64,000 nt of DNA. Source: Loxodes magnus (lineage: Eukaryota; Ciliophora; Karyorelictea; Loxodida; Loxodidae). Shown here piece by piece: positions 13,801-25,506 of this stretch. Made by a program: the position numbers and the translations under genes. The stretch covers positions 1 through 64,000 of the forward strand of contig CAMPDV010002361.1 in the NCBI GenBank assembly GCA_946699065.1, read 5' to 3'. Under the pieces are notes generated by a model, which did not search any database, was not told the DNA's origin, and saw only the letters and a list, made by a program, of their open reading frames with translations. How positions within the stretch are numbered: position 1 is the first letter of the stretch; the number at the start of each line of letters is the position of its first letter.

Positions 13801-14600
13801 TAACTCTAAAAATCAAAATATTTCATTAACCAAAAATCAAAAAAATTATCACAACCCAATTCAAAAAAAAATTAGCACAACCCAAAATCAAAACTTTTCG
13901 AAACCAAAATCAAAAATTATATCCTTCATCTTTTTTAATCCCATTTTTTCTCAAAACCCTTTTTAATTTTGAAACTTTTTTTCGAAAATTTGTTCCTTTC
14001 TGACCTTTATCTATCCCGATTTCCCCCAGTTTGTTCCGTCCGAAAAAAGTCTTGCAGTGTAAAAAGCTGAGCAAAAAAACAAAATTAAATTTTTCACGAT
14101 TTAATGCTTTAAATTACTCTTATTCGCCTTTCATTTAGCTCTAAAAATCAAAAAATACCAAAACCCAATTCTTAAAATTTTTATCATGCACCAAAATCGA
14201 AAATTTTCAAAACCAAAATCAAAAAAATTCAAAACCAAAATCAAAAAAAAATCGAAGCCAATATAAAAAAAATAAAAACCAATATAAAAAAAATCGAAGC
14301 CAATATAAAAAAAATAAAAACCAATATAAAAAAAATAAAAACCAATATAAAAAAAATAAAAACCATATAAAAAAAATAAAAACCAATATAAAAAAAATAA
14401 AAACCAATTAAAAAAAAATCAAAACCAATATAAAAAAAAAAAAAAAAAAAAAAATTTGTTCCCATTTTTTCAAAATCCTTTTATACTTTAAAACTTTTTC
14501 TTAAAAAAAATATTGCTTTCTGACCCTCTACTTATCCCGAAATCCCCCAGCTTGTTCCGTCCCAACTCAGCCCTATAGTGTAAAACGCTGAGCAAAAAAA
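13801..14600. repeat. Diverged two-copy tandem duplication
   Basis: Two related segments lie side by side: about 13801-14080 and about 14136-14600. Both open with CTCTAAAAATCAAAA and run through A-rich AACCAAAATC motifs. Both then reach a shared G+C-richer core (TTTCTGACC...TATCCCGA...CCCCCAG.TTGTTCCGTCC) and end in a copy of GCTGAGCAAAAAAA. The second copy is longer because a 21-bp minisatellite has expanded inside it. The core could be a remnant of an older element; no coding sense was found. Confidence 0.75.
14253..14435. repeat. 21-bp minisatellite (AACCAATATAAAAAAAATAAA)
   Basis: About nine tandem copies of a 21-bp unit built on AACCAATATAAAAAAAAT, with CGAAGCC variants in the first three. 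Because 21 is a multiple of three, the reverse strand shows seven-residue phenylalanine/isoleucine repeats in two frames; these are composition artefacts and not genes. The array ends in a long poly-A run (14430-14454). Confidence 0.9.
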
Positions 14601-14754
14601 GGCTTTCGCGTTTTTTGCGCTTTCTGGGCTTCTAACTCTTGCTAATTTAATCTGCTGTCCATTCAAATGCAGTATTCTACATTCTTCCTATCGTAAAATT
14701 ACTTTATGAAACTTAAAAATAATAACAAACGTAATTAAAATTTATAACTAATAA

Positions 14755-15225
14755 AAAAAAAACTTTGCGCTATCACGCAACTCAAAAATTTTCTAAGACT
14801 CTAATATAAAATTAAAAAATTTTTAGCTCTAGCACATAACTCAAAAATTTTCCTAACACTAGAAAAATTTAGAACTTTTTGCTCTAGTATATACCTCAAA
14901 AATTTTCCTAACACTGGAAAATTTGAAATTTTTTTAACTCTAGTACTTACTTCAAAAATTTTCCTTACACTAGAAAATTAAAAAAATTTTTAGCTGAGTA
15001 TATAACTCAAAAAAATTTCGTAACACTAGAAAATTTAAAATTTTTACTCTAGTACATACTTCGAAAAATTTCGTAACACTTGAAAACTAAAATTATTTAG
15101 CTGATTGTATACCTTAAAAAATTTTCTAAACACTAATAAATTTAGAAATTTTTTACTTTAGTACATAACTCGAAAATTTTTAAACACTAAAAAAAATTTA
15201 AACTTTCTCTAACACTTGATTTTAA
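14755..15225. repeat. Degenerate ~60-bp tandem repeat
   Basis: Seven to eight imperfect units of about 60 bp share the pattern CTCTAGTACATAACTC, then AAAAATTTTCCTAACACT, then AGAAAATTT. Units have drifted at perhaps 15-25% of positions, far more than in the satellites. The array sits directly downstream of the WD40 gene's 3' end. No coding function is visible. Confidence 0.8.
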
Positions 15226-15420
15226 AATTGAATTAAACAAATAATAATAAAAATAACTAAGATCAGAAAAATAAGACTTAGAAAAAATTACGAACTTTGA
15301 AATTTTTAAACTTTAGTTGTAATAATAATATTAAAAGTAAGAAAATACTTAATTAGAATAAAGATTTAACAATTTTTTAAATTCTTAAATGTAAAATTAA
15401 ATAGTTTAAATTCGAATAGA

Positions 15421-17398
15421 TCACTTGATAAATCTCTACTTGTCCTCCACACTCATTGTTGTATTAGTCATTACGCAGTTCTAAAATCGCAATCCATAGT
15501 CAGCATATACCTTGTTCCAGTCAGTCTATATAAATGAGGTGCGCTAAATTTGAACTTACCTGTTGCTAGTTATTTAGCTATTCTCCATTCAATATCCTAC
15601 CTATATTCCATCTTCGAATGTTGTAGTCTTTTGCTTAAGCAGTGTAAATACTTCCATTACTTGATACTAACCATTAGTTGTCCCTAGATAATGATAAACT
15701 ACCCACACTGTCTGTATGACCCAATAGTACACAGATACACTCTCCATTAGAGACATTTCATATTCTTATTGACTTGTCATAAGATCCAGATAAGATATAC
15801 TTGTTGTTACTCGAGAATATTACCGAATAAACATATGAGGTGTGTCCCGATAAGACCTTTGTACATTCTTATGTTCTTGAGTTCCATAAACGAATAGTTT
15901 TGTCACCCGATCCAGATATGATGTAAGTAGAATCACTAGATATAGCCACAGCATATACAGAACTAGTGTGACCACTCATAGTCTTACAGGTACCTGTCTT
16001 GATATTGTAAAGTCTAAGAGTAGTGTCATCACTTCCCGATACGATGAACTCTGAATCACTGGATATAGCCACAGATCATACATAACTAGTGTGACCACTC
16101 ATGGTCTTACAGGTACCTGTCTTGACGTCCCATAGTCTCACCGTAAAATCATAACTTCCCTATACGATGAACTCTGAATCACTGGATATAGCCACAGCAT
16201 ATACATAATGTGTGTGACCACTCATGGTCTTACAGGTACCTGTCTTGACGTCCCATAGTCTCACCGTCTTATCTCTACTTCACGATACGATGAACTCTGA
16301 ATCACTGGATATAGCCACAGCATTTACATAACTAGTGTAACCACTCATGGTCTTACAGGTACCTTCAGCTATGTTGTAGAGTCGAAGAGTTTTGTCTCAT
16401 GATCCAGATACTATTAAGTTAGCATCTGGAGAGATGGCCACGGATGTGACTGAGTCTGAGTGTCCAGTGTATATGTGCGGGTGTTCAGATGAGATTGAGA
16501 CTAGATTGGAATTAGAGAGGTCGCAGTTAAGGAACTTAGTATTTCTGAGGTTGGTTGATGTTAAATTGGAGTTGGAGAAGTTACATGACGTGAATTTGGT
16601 GTCCGATAGATCTGAGTTTGTTAAGTCGATGTTTGAGAAGTTTTATTACGTAAAGTTGTAGTTCAAGAAGTTTAACATTGTTATAGCATTTGCAGCTGCT
16701 ATTTACATTTTTGGTTGATTTTTAGCTATGTTCAAGATCTGCAACATTTATTATTGATTCTTCTCGGATTTTAATTGAATTAAATCGTAAAGAATCATTT
16801 ACTTCTTGCAGATGCTGACTCTGTTCAAAGGATTGCTTATGAATGAACTCATATCGATTTATTTGTTTTGGAATTCATTGAGGATATTTTAAAGGTTTTG
16901 AATGCTTTCGATTTTGAACTCCTAAAGTGGCTATTTTGCTGTTTAAACTGCTTAAACTTATTCTGGAATTTAAGGTTTAATTGATTTTGTAACTTGCTGT
17001 TTTTAAATTTATTTTTTGGCTTCTTCTTTGGGTTGAATCACTTCTTAAGCCTGATTTTATTTGAGTTGGTTTTATAGATCGATGTACTTTCTTATTACAA
17101 CTGAAAAATCTTACATATTTGCTCTTTATTCTGAATTCATACTCATGATTTCTTACAAAACTTAAAATGACACTTCTTAAATGATTTTGCAATTCTAATT
17201 ACTGTCATTAGAATTTGACTCAATTACTTTCTTACTCTCGTTTTACAATTCTCCAACCTCTTTTACTAAGTTTTGTAAAGCATTTATACTTCGATTATAT
17301 TCCTAACTAGTTACAGCCTTAATTGATTTTATCTAACAAAACTTCATGTTTATTGTATTAATTTTCTTTAAGAAGACCTCGAAATAAAATGAGCTCAT
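15421..17398 (-). CDS. Coiled-coil / pentapeptide-repeat / WD40 protein
   Basis: Unnamed repeat protein of about 645 residues, probably a scaffold; the ligand cannot be told. From the ATG at 17398 (A-rich leader) one frame runs without frameshift to TGA at 15421-15423, provided TAA/TAG are read as Gln, four internal TGAs as Trp and a 34-bp intron (15559-15526) is removed. Order: Gln/Lys-rich helical region, about residues 1-235; short AAANAITMLN segment; pentapeptide repeats (NFSNI DLTNS DLSDT type), about 240-290; seven or more WD40 blades (GHTSSVYAVAISSDS, SGSGDKTIRLW type); tail ending QRFIK. Blades 2-5 are nearly identical in DNA (TACCTGTAAGACCATGAGTG recurs), so they were duplicated recently. 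TGA stands for Trp in SGS-W-DKT and IRI-W-NV. TAG replaces the Ser of one blade. If TGA were only a stop this would be a pseudogene; zero frameshifts over 2 kb argues against that. G+C is about 40% in the blades, against 20% around. Confidence 0.8.
15526..15559 (-). other. Probable 34-bp spliceosomal intron
   Basis: On the minus strand the sequence begins GTAAGT and ends TATATAG. Its removal joins ...NNQQQ to TDWNKVYADYG... in the same phase and leads to a terminating TGA about 100 bases on, whereas reading through gives a poor C-terminus. The length fits the very short introns of ciliates. Seen in the sequence; splicing itself is inferred. Confidence 0.6.
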
Positions 17399-20300
17399 TT
17401 AAAAATTTTTAATTTCTTTTTGATATTACATAGAGGTGACTTACTTTACTACTTCACTAAATATTTTTTAGAAATCTATGCACGTGTTCATGATTCCTAT
17501 CATTTTGTTTTTTTAGGAACTTAATTGACTTTATACGTCTTTAATCAATTACTTAAAATTGATTTGTTGTTCAAAATTATTGATTTCCTACTTAAAATAT
17601 TCTTTTATGTTGAAAATCTTTAGATTCTACTCCTCTATACTTACTTTCTTGTTGTGAATTTTGCATTTATAAGTATTAGTTGCTTAAGAAAACTTTTAAA
17701 GACATTTAGTACAATGAACACATCCACATTATAAAACTTTGGGTAATCTTTGATTTTAGTCAAAATCTTTGCTACAACTCTAACAGATAGTTAAATCCAT
17801 TACTTATTATTAACTTAAAAAAAGCATCTCAATAAATACCATATATTGCAACGAAAATAAAATTGATAAAAAATAAATATTAATTAAAAATAAGAATTTA
17901 TCAAAATTAATATTTAATTTTGATTAAAAAAAGATGCTAAGGAAAATTAAAAAATATTAATAACTATTATATAAAAATATTAAACACGAACACTAAAATT
18001 TTACATAAATAATAAAATTAAATATCTAGATTTATTTCTTTTATAAAATTAAAAGAAATAAAAATTTTATACATAAAATAAAAAAAATATATTATTTTAA
18101 AATAATTTGTAAATTTTAATTAAAAATTTAACTATATTTATATAAATACAATTAAAAAAAATTATTTTAATATCAAAAAATTATTTAAAAATAAAACTAA
18201 TAATGAAAAAATAAAAAAATAATAAAACTATTATAATAAAAATATACTTTAAATCATAATTAAAAAAAATTCGAATTTTTTTATAAATACAAAAACAAAT
18301 TTTCTATTAATTAACAACAAATAAATTTTTTGTAATTTTAAAAGAATGAAAATATATAGGAAATGTATGTAATATAAAATTAAAATATTTAAAAAAATTT
18401 AATTATTTCACATTTAACAATCAAAAATAATTTTTTTTTATTAATATATAACGTAAATTTTTATTTAGAATAAAAAATCTTTATTCATCTGAAAAAAACT
18501 TGTATACTTAAACCTAATTTACAAAAAAAATAATACATAAAATTTTTTATTTAATACCTGGAAATTATTCATTATCACCCAATAATGATATATATTATCT
18601 AAAATTAGATAGTTAAATTTATTTGTTTGAAACTTCAAATAATATTAAAATCTATAAAATATAATTTATTTAAAAAAATTAAAGAAATAAACTAAGATAC
18701 AATTTGAAAAAAATATTCATTATATTAATGAAATTAAAACATCCTAAGAAGTAAACTCAAAATGACATAATTGAAAAAAATAATTAAAAAAATTAATTAA
18801 TATTAAAAGAAAAAATAAAACAAAGATAAAAAATTATGCTAATAAATATAAAAAGGAAAATAATAAATAAAAATTTACTTAAAAAAATGGAAAATATAAA
18901 AAAAATTATTAAACTATAATAAAATATAAGATATTCTAAAAATAAGAAAAATAATTTAATAAGATTAAAAAAGATAAAAAAATTAAACAAAAAAAGAAAA
19001 TTTAATTTAACTGAATGAAAATAAAAATTTTAAACAAAATAAGAAAAACATATAAGACTAATAAAGCCATATAATAATTAATTTTAAAAAAAAGCAAATA
19101 ATAATATTTATTAACTTTATAATCATTCTAAAAATCTTCTTGGTAGTTTAAAAAATTCTACTAAGTATACTTTATATTTTATCTTTAAGTAATTTTCTTA
19201 ATTGTATTGCTTAATTACATTTCAATAAAACTATACATAGTTATTTTATAATAAATTTAGATTTTTTTCAATTAAATCGGAATTATAAATTTCTACATTT
19301 ATTACTATATCAAAATGCTATTTGAATCTATTAATATAAATTTCTCATTTTATATAGATTTATTTTGTTTTAATTATTAAAATCCTAAAATTTTGCATAG
19401 AAATTTAGAATAATTCATTATTAAGCTGAATTTTAAGATATATTGGAAGAAAATATAAAAATGAGATTCATTTTATTTGGTTTTCTTAATTATCTAATTT
19501 AACTCGCATGTTTTATTTACAACTAACATTATCAATCAGTATATTTTGCTTGTATACTCATTTAAGTTATGAAACAAAGTGTATGAAGATTATAATGATA
19601 ATATAAAGCAGACGATATTTACTATCTATTTTAAGACTAGCTTTCATAAGAAAATAATTAAATCTACATAGACTTAAATAAATCGTGATAACTAAAATTA
19701 TAGAAATTATAAATAATCAGATTGATAAATAAATATTAAGCTTACAAATAGTAGCTTAAATTAATTAAATTCATAAAGTTATATTTATACTTTATTTATT
19801 TTTTTATATTTTAGCTACTTTTAAATGTGATAATTATTTATTATGTAAGGCTTGTGATTGGCTTAATGATTTATTTTATTTTTAAATTTTAAAAGCATAA
19901 TAATAATTTTTAGTTATATAAGAGAAATTTATTATCTAAATTTATTATTACTATTTAGATAGAACTTTGATTAAATTATTTTAAAGGTTTATAATCCTGT
20001 GAGAATGATGTTATTAATAGTGAAAATGAATAATAATTTAACAACTAAAATTGAAATTTCAAGATCTTTTTGCAGAATGGAAAGTAAAGAAAGTAAGAAA
20101 AGAGGATAAATAGTGAAAATATAAAGAAAATGTTTATAAGCAAGATAAAAATAGATAATTAGGTAATATTTATACTCTAAAATTTATTGGAGCTATTTGG
20201 CAACAAATAATAAATAAAGCAAAAATTTTATTTTATTAATTTAATTTATTATTTTAAAGTTTCTTTCCGATATTACGAAAATACTTAGTAATATTTATTT

Positions 20301-20544
20301 TATTTTATTTCTTTATTATGCACTGATAGATATATGCTTCGCTATTAAATTAACGTTTCGATATTAAAGTTAAAAAAAGATCCTTAATCTTACAATTTAA
20401 TTATCTATCAAGCAGTTTAATATTTTAATTTAATAATAGAGTTAATTTTCAAATAATTTCAATTATTCTTTTATTATTTAAAGTAACTCTGTTAATAGCT
20501 TAAGTAGCTATTTAAAATTACTCCAAACCATATAAATTGTATAA
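17399..20544. other. Very A+T-rich non-coding DNA
   Basis: Upstream of the WD40 gene lies about 3.1 kb with A+T approaching 88% between 17.8 and 19.1 kb, rich in A-runs and short AAATTT motifs. The first 100 bases before 17398 are likely the gene's leader and promoter, but no specific box can be singled out. Short frames here follow composition. I see no gene, RNA or repeat. Confidence 0.6.
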
Positions 20545-21300
20545 ATGAAAATTTCCTTCTTACTGATATTGGCTATTATAGGCTTTTCTCAAAGTCACAG
20601 AATTGATAAGTTCTTTATAGAAAAGTAAAGTTATACTCAATAAAGACTTAGTACCAAATCTATGAGAGATACAAATGGAAATGTTTATGAAGTAGGGTTT
20701 TCATAAATTAGTTCTAATAATTAAGATTACTGAATTAGGAAAGTAGATAGTTAAGAAAATGAACTATACAAAACTTTCTTAGATTCAAGCCCAGCTGATT
20801 TAGAGGTTTAACATTGACTTTAGACAGCAATGATAGACCATATGCAGCGTTTTCGATTGATGGAGGCTCATATGATACAGGATATATCACCAAAAAATCA
20901 GTTATAACTGGTGCTTTTTCAGGATCTATTTTTGATATTTATGGTTCAGGATGAGGTCTTAAAGTTTCAGTTCTAGCTAGATTAAGAACTGATAACGGAT
21001 TTATCAAAAAGCTACATTTTTAAGAGCGTAACTTTCTACAGGAAAAGCGAATTCGTACTTAGTTTAAGAAATAATTTTCTGCGCAGATTAAGTTTCAGTT
21101 TACTCTTAGAGTTGGTATAAATCTTTGATAAAAATTCTTCAAATAATAAGTTCATAGTTACCCAGAAGCAGGCTTGATAAAAGTAAGCATGGAAGAATTT
21201 TTCAGACATTATATTCATTTAGACAGAAATATGACGATAATTACATAGGCTTTAGTTAAAGATCCTTTAACATGTTCAATTTTCTTTTAGGTAGAAGTTA
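20545..21300 (+). pseudogene. Decayed secreted-protein gene with signal peptide
   Basis: The ATG at 20545 opens a classical signal peptide (MKISFLLILAIIGFSQSH), followed by about 75 residues in frame if TAA/TAG are Gln and the TGA in NQDY-W-IRKVD is Trp. The frame is then lost near 20808. A second frame resumes with LTLDSNDRPYAAFSIDGG and runs to GSG-W-GLKVSVLARLRTDNG, and a third takes over near 21015 with LSTGKANSYLVQEI. The repeated D-x-W-I-x-K-x-D and x-Y-x-A-F-S-I-D-G-G patterns recall extracellular beta-propeller repeats, but no family was identified. Two or more frame changes make it a pseudogene unless they are sequence errors; the frame-perfect WD40 gene 3 kb away makes errors less likely. 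No clear 3' end. Confidence 0.5.
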
Positions 21301-24300
21301 GGCAATGAATTTAATTTGCTTTAATTAAATCCTATCTTTTAAGTACAAATTAAATAAAAAGCCCAAATTAATAATTAAATATTGCTTAAGGAATATAATT
21401 TAAATTTAAAGATTCGCTAAATGTTTATATATCTTAAGTATTTGTACTATATGGCTTATTTGTAAAATAATTATTAATTTGATATATTTAATTTATATAT
21501 TATAGTCAAAATAGCCTTAACTTAATAATAATTATGCTAGTAGCCTTCATTTTAATAAGCTATATCTCTTATATTAAACTAATAGTATAAAAGTATTAGC
21601 CTTAATTATTCTTAGTATAATATCTTTATATTTTAATTAAGGAAATTATACAAAGGTAAGTTAGATAGATTTTGATATTGCTAGTATGGTATTTTGGTAT
21701 AATTAACTAAGCTTCTTTAGTTACTATCTTTAATTCCTAAGAAAGATAGTAGTATTTAATTTATTGTTGAATATAATTAGATTTAAGTAATAAATAGTAT
21801 AATATTAATAATATAACTAGCTTTGAAAATAAATAATAAAAATAAAGCTTAATATTAATTTAATATTATAACTACTAATTTAATAGTGTCTAGCTAATTT
21901 CTAAATTAGTACTTACATTGATATTAGAACCTAAGAGCTTGTGCTTATAAGATAGTAATAGTTATAAGTTAAGTTTTAAAGATTCTAATAAAGAGAATAA
22001 TGAAATGGTTTATTGAATATACTTGCATTTATATTAAATTCTTAGAGTTATATTATATATATTTATCTAATTCACTATTAATTACTCTAATCTACTTCTA
22101 AAGCTAATTCTATCATTATATAAAGCAGATATCTAAACTATTTAGATATTATTAGTTATTATATACAATGCTACTTATAGTTACCTATAATTCATAGAGT
22201 TATCTAATATTATCTAACCTTTAGAAGCTACTACCTATTTAGAATTTATTTACTTAATTGCTTCATTTTTTATTTAGAATCTAATTCAATTCTTTTAAGC
22301 ATGTATCTCATTAAGAAAATCTACTCTTTACATTTATTTAAGAATTTTAAGTTTAAAAGAGGGAAATTAAAAATACCAAGCTATAATACAATTAGAATCA
22401 TCCTATTTAGATAAAAATTAGAAAATAGCTAAACTTAATTCTTAATGACTCTTATATTTTATCCTTTTAGCCTTAAATAGAAAAAAAACATATTTAACTA
22501 TGCATTATATTAGAACTTATAAAGCAAAATAATAACTTAAAAGATTTAAATTAATAAATTATAGCAATAGGAATAAACAAGCTTTAAGATTTATTATAAA
22601 TAACTAAGAAAATTAAGAAATTATTATATTTTATAAAATATAAAATAATCAATCAACTAAAGCTAGAGTTATGAATCATTATATCTTAGTGTCTACTTCA
22701 TTAGGTCTTTTACTAAATTATATATAATTCTAAGCATATATCATTTGAAACTTTAAACATCTCTTTAATTAGCATTTTGATTCATCATTTCTTTGCAAAT
22801 AACTTTGAAGCATTTTTAATTAGAAGATATTAATAATCTATTTACAAATATTTTATACCTAAAGCAGAATCTAGTCTAGATTTAAATAAATTAGAAATTA
22901 GTGCTTTTTTTAATTTTATTCAAATTCAAAACTATGTAGATAAGACAACAATCTTTCCAAATATTTGGTAAATAAAAGATATATAAAGTTAACTATTTTT
23001 TAGAGGTATTTTATAAGTGAATAGAGGCATTTCATCCCCAAATTCTTAGAATAAATATACATTTTTAAATTACTATTTAATCTTATAATTTTTTATCCTC
23101 ATCACTTTATTCACTTTAATTTTAAGAACGCCTAGTTTTCTTTAAATTATATCTAAAAGTTAAATCATTTATTTAAAATATGACAACAAAAAGATTTATT
23201 AATCCATTTAATAGTTATGTTCGCAATATATTTATTTTAACTTTAATTTTAATGAGAATCATAATAAATTAGAAGAAGAAATAAGCATTTAATAGATGGT
23301 ACAAATAAATAGGTTTATAAAGATTTTAGATGATAAATTATTAGGTAATATTAACTAATAGATTAAAGAAATGGATTATAAATTTATTCCCATGAAACAT
23401 ATATATAAATAGACTTAATTTTTACTAATATTTTAATTATTTAAAATATTAGTAATGATATACCAATAACCAGAATATTTAATTAAAACATATTTAAAAT
23501 AATTTAATTTAAATTTTATAATTTAGATTTAACTTAAATAAAAGATAAAGCATGATCAAATTAGTTGAAATAAATATTAATGAATCTTATAATAGTTATT
23601 TTATGAATAATTTATAAAGATTATTAAATAAAAGTATTTTCTGCATTTTAAAATTAATGTAAGGTTTCTAAGTTTTCATTGAAAAGATTAAAGTTAAAAT
23701 TTTAAATAAAATTAATGAAATGTTTCAGATACATTGAAATTATATCTTTCATATAGCATTTTTACTTTAAGAATAAAAATCACTTTTTCTTAATAAAAAG
23801 AAGCTATAAAATTGCTTAATCTATTTTCTATAGCTTAAAATGTAAAAATAATATTTATTTTTTAAATAAAAACATTTATAATAAACATCTGGTATAAACA
23901 TAATGATTTGGTGGTTATCTCTTTTTTAATATAAATTTTTTGTAATAAGATAAAGCACTTTATCTGTTTATAACTCTTTACAAAAAATAGAATTTATAAA
24001 TGATATGCTTAATTAAATAAATTTATTTCTAAACCTTAATCAATAGAATTATCATTATAAGGTACATTGATAACTTTGATAGACTTTGAAACTAAAATTA
24101 GATAAAACTAAGAAATATCTTTAATTATAGATAAAATTTAAATTAATAAAATCTTAAATATAACTAGCAAGCATTGTCTAATAATTTGTAAATGAAAGAG
24201 ATATTTATCTCATAAAGTTAGCAAATAGAAGTATATAATTATTATTTTTATTTACAATACAACTAAGATTATATAATTTAATTTAGCTATCCTTTATTAA

Positions 24301-25439
24301 ATTAACATTTAATTAGATGTAGAGTTATTAAATATCATATTAACTATTTATTACAGTTAGAATATAATATAGTTATAAGATTTTAAAATAATTAGTTCTA
24401 GTAAAAAGTTAAATAATCTTGCTTTTTATAAAGCTATTAAAGTTTTAACTGAAATAATAGTTAAATGTAATTTTAAAAGTTAGTTAGATGTTTATTAGTA
24501 GATATAATAATTGCATAATTGTTTATTTTAAATAAAATATAATAATAAAGCTATAAATCTCCTAACTCAATAATTAATAGCTTAATATTATATTATATCT
24601 AATATTTTAATTCTTTCTAAGCTTTTATTATATTTATTCTACTATAAAAAACTTAATCTATCAAACTGAAAAAACTAAAAGTAAAAGGAAATTAATAATT
24701 TAAGAGTCTATTTATTTTATAATTTTAAGAAATAGTGCGATATTAAAATAAACTAAACTCTAAATAATTATTAATAAGCTAGTAATTAATTTAATAAGCT
24801 TAAGCTTTAGATATCTAGATATATAACTTAAACATTAAACAAATTTAATTATATTAATTAATACATTTATATTTAGAACTTCATTTTAGTGAAGTATCTG
24901 CTTAAATTAGAGAAGCAGGCTTTCTTTTTAAATTAAAGTGATTTTTAATTAATGAATAGAATACTTTGATAAGATTAAATAAATTTGAAATTTAGTTCTT
25001 AAGAATCGTTAAAAGTAAGCAGTTGAAGTAGCTTCTATATAATAATTGAACTATTAAAATATCTATTTCAGAAATGTTTAGCAGCTTAATGATATATACT
25101 CTAATAGAATAAGAAACTTAATAATTATTAAATTAGCAATATTATTTTATTAGCATTTAAAAAGCTAATTAAGGTTATTCATTTAATTTTAAAGAAGAAT
25201 AAAAATATAAGGATGTTCAAACTTTTAGAGTAAAATAGCTTTTAGATAGAAGTGCCATCAATTAAAAGTTTTATTTAATTAAAATATTTATTTACTAACT
25301 TGATAAGCATAAAGGTTTAAGTTTTTAAGATAAAGAATGAATGCTTATTATAATAATAACAATTTATAAGTAACCTTGTATATAATTAATTTGTTTATAA
25401 GTTTGAATATTTAAAGAAACTAATATCCTATTAATAACA
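21301..25439. other. A+T-rich non-coding DNA
   Basis: About 4.1 kb at 82-85% A+T with dense TAA/TAG in all frames of both strands and no stretch of normal protein composition, motif or tandem repeat. I see nothing that can be called a gene. Confidence 0.6.
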
Positions 25440-25506
25440 GACAGTGTGACCGAGTGGTCTAAGGCGCTAGTCTTTCGGGGCGTGGGTTAAAATCCCACCG
25501 CTGTCA
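25440..25506 (+). pseudogene. Collapsed tRNA-Ser-type pseudogene
   Basis: A G+C-rich 67-base block begins with acceptor strand GACAGTG and ends with the matching CGCTGTC plus discriminator A. It has the D-arm core GAGTGGTCTAAGGC and a T-arm GTGGG TTAAAAT CCCAC. The anticodon 3' half and anticodon are missing: CTAGTCT runs straight into TTCGGGG, which looks like the variable arm of a class II tRNA. The missing ~13 bases can be explained by deletion between two CTAGTCT copies, one in the 5' anticodon stem and one spanning the 3' stem and variable arm. Further damage: A instead of G at the first D-stem position and TTA instead of TTC in the T-loop/B box. Serine identity is inferred from the long variable arm and overall sequence; leucine is the alternative. 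It cannot decode. Confidence 0.75.

Noticed and set aside
14219..14465. Two minus-strand frames with phenylalanine/isoleucine heptad repeats
   Set aside because: They are translations of a 21-bp A-rich minisatellite; the periodicity is that of the DNA and both frames look alike.
16392..16661. Plus-strand frame of 89 codons opposite the WD40 gene
   Set aside because: It is antisense to the pentapeptide and first WD40 repeats, which have a clear family match on the minus strand.
16977..17192. Minus-strand 71-codon frame with basic composition
   Set aside because: It overlaps the coiled-coil part of the WD40 gene in another frame; the long gene frame is continuous with the conserved domains.
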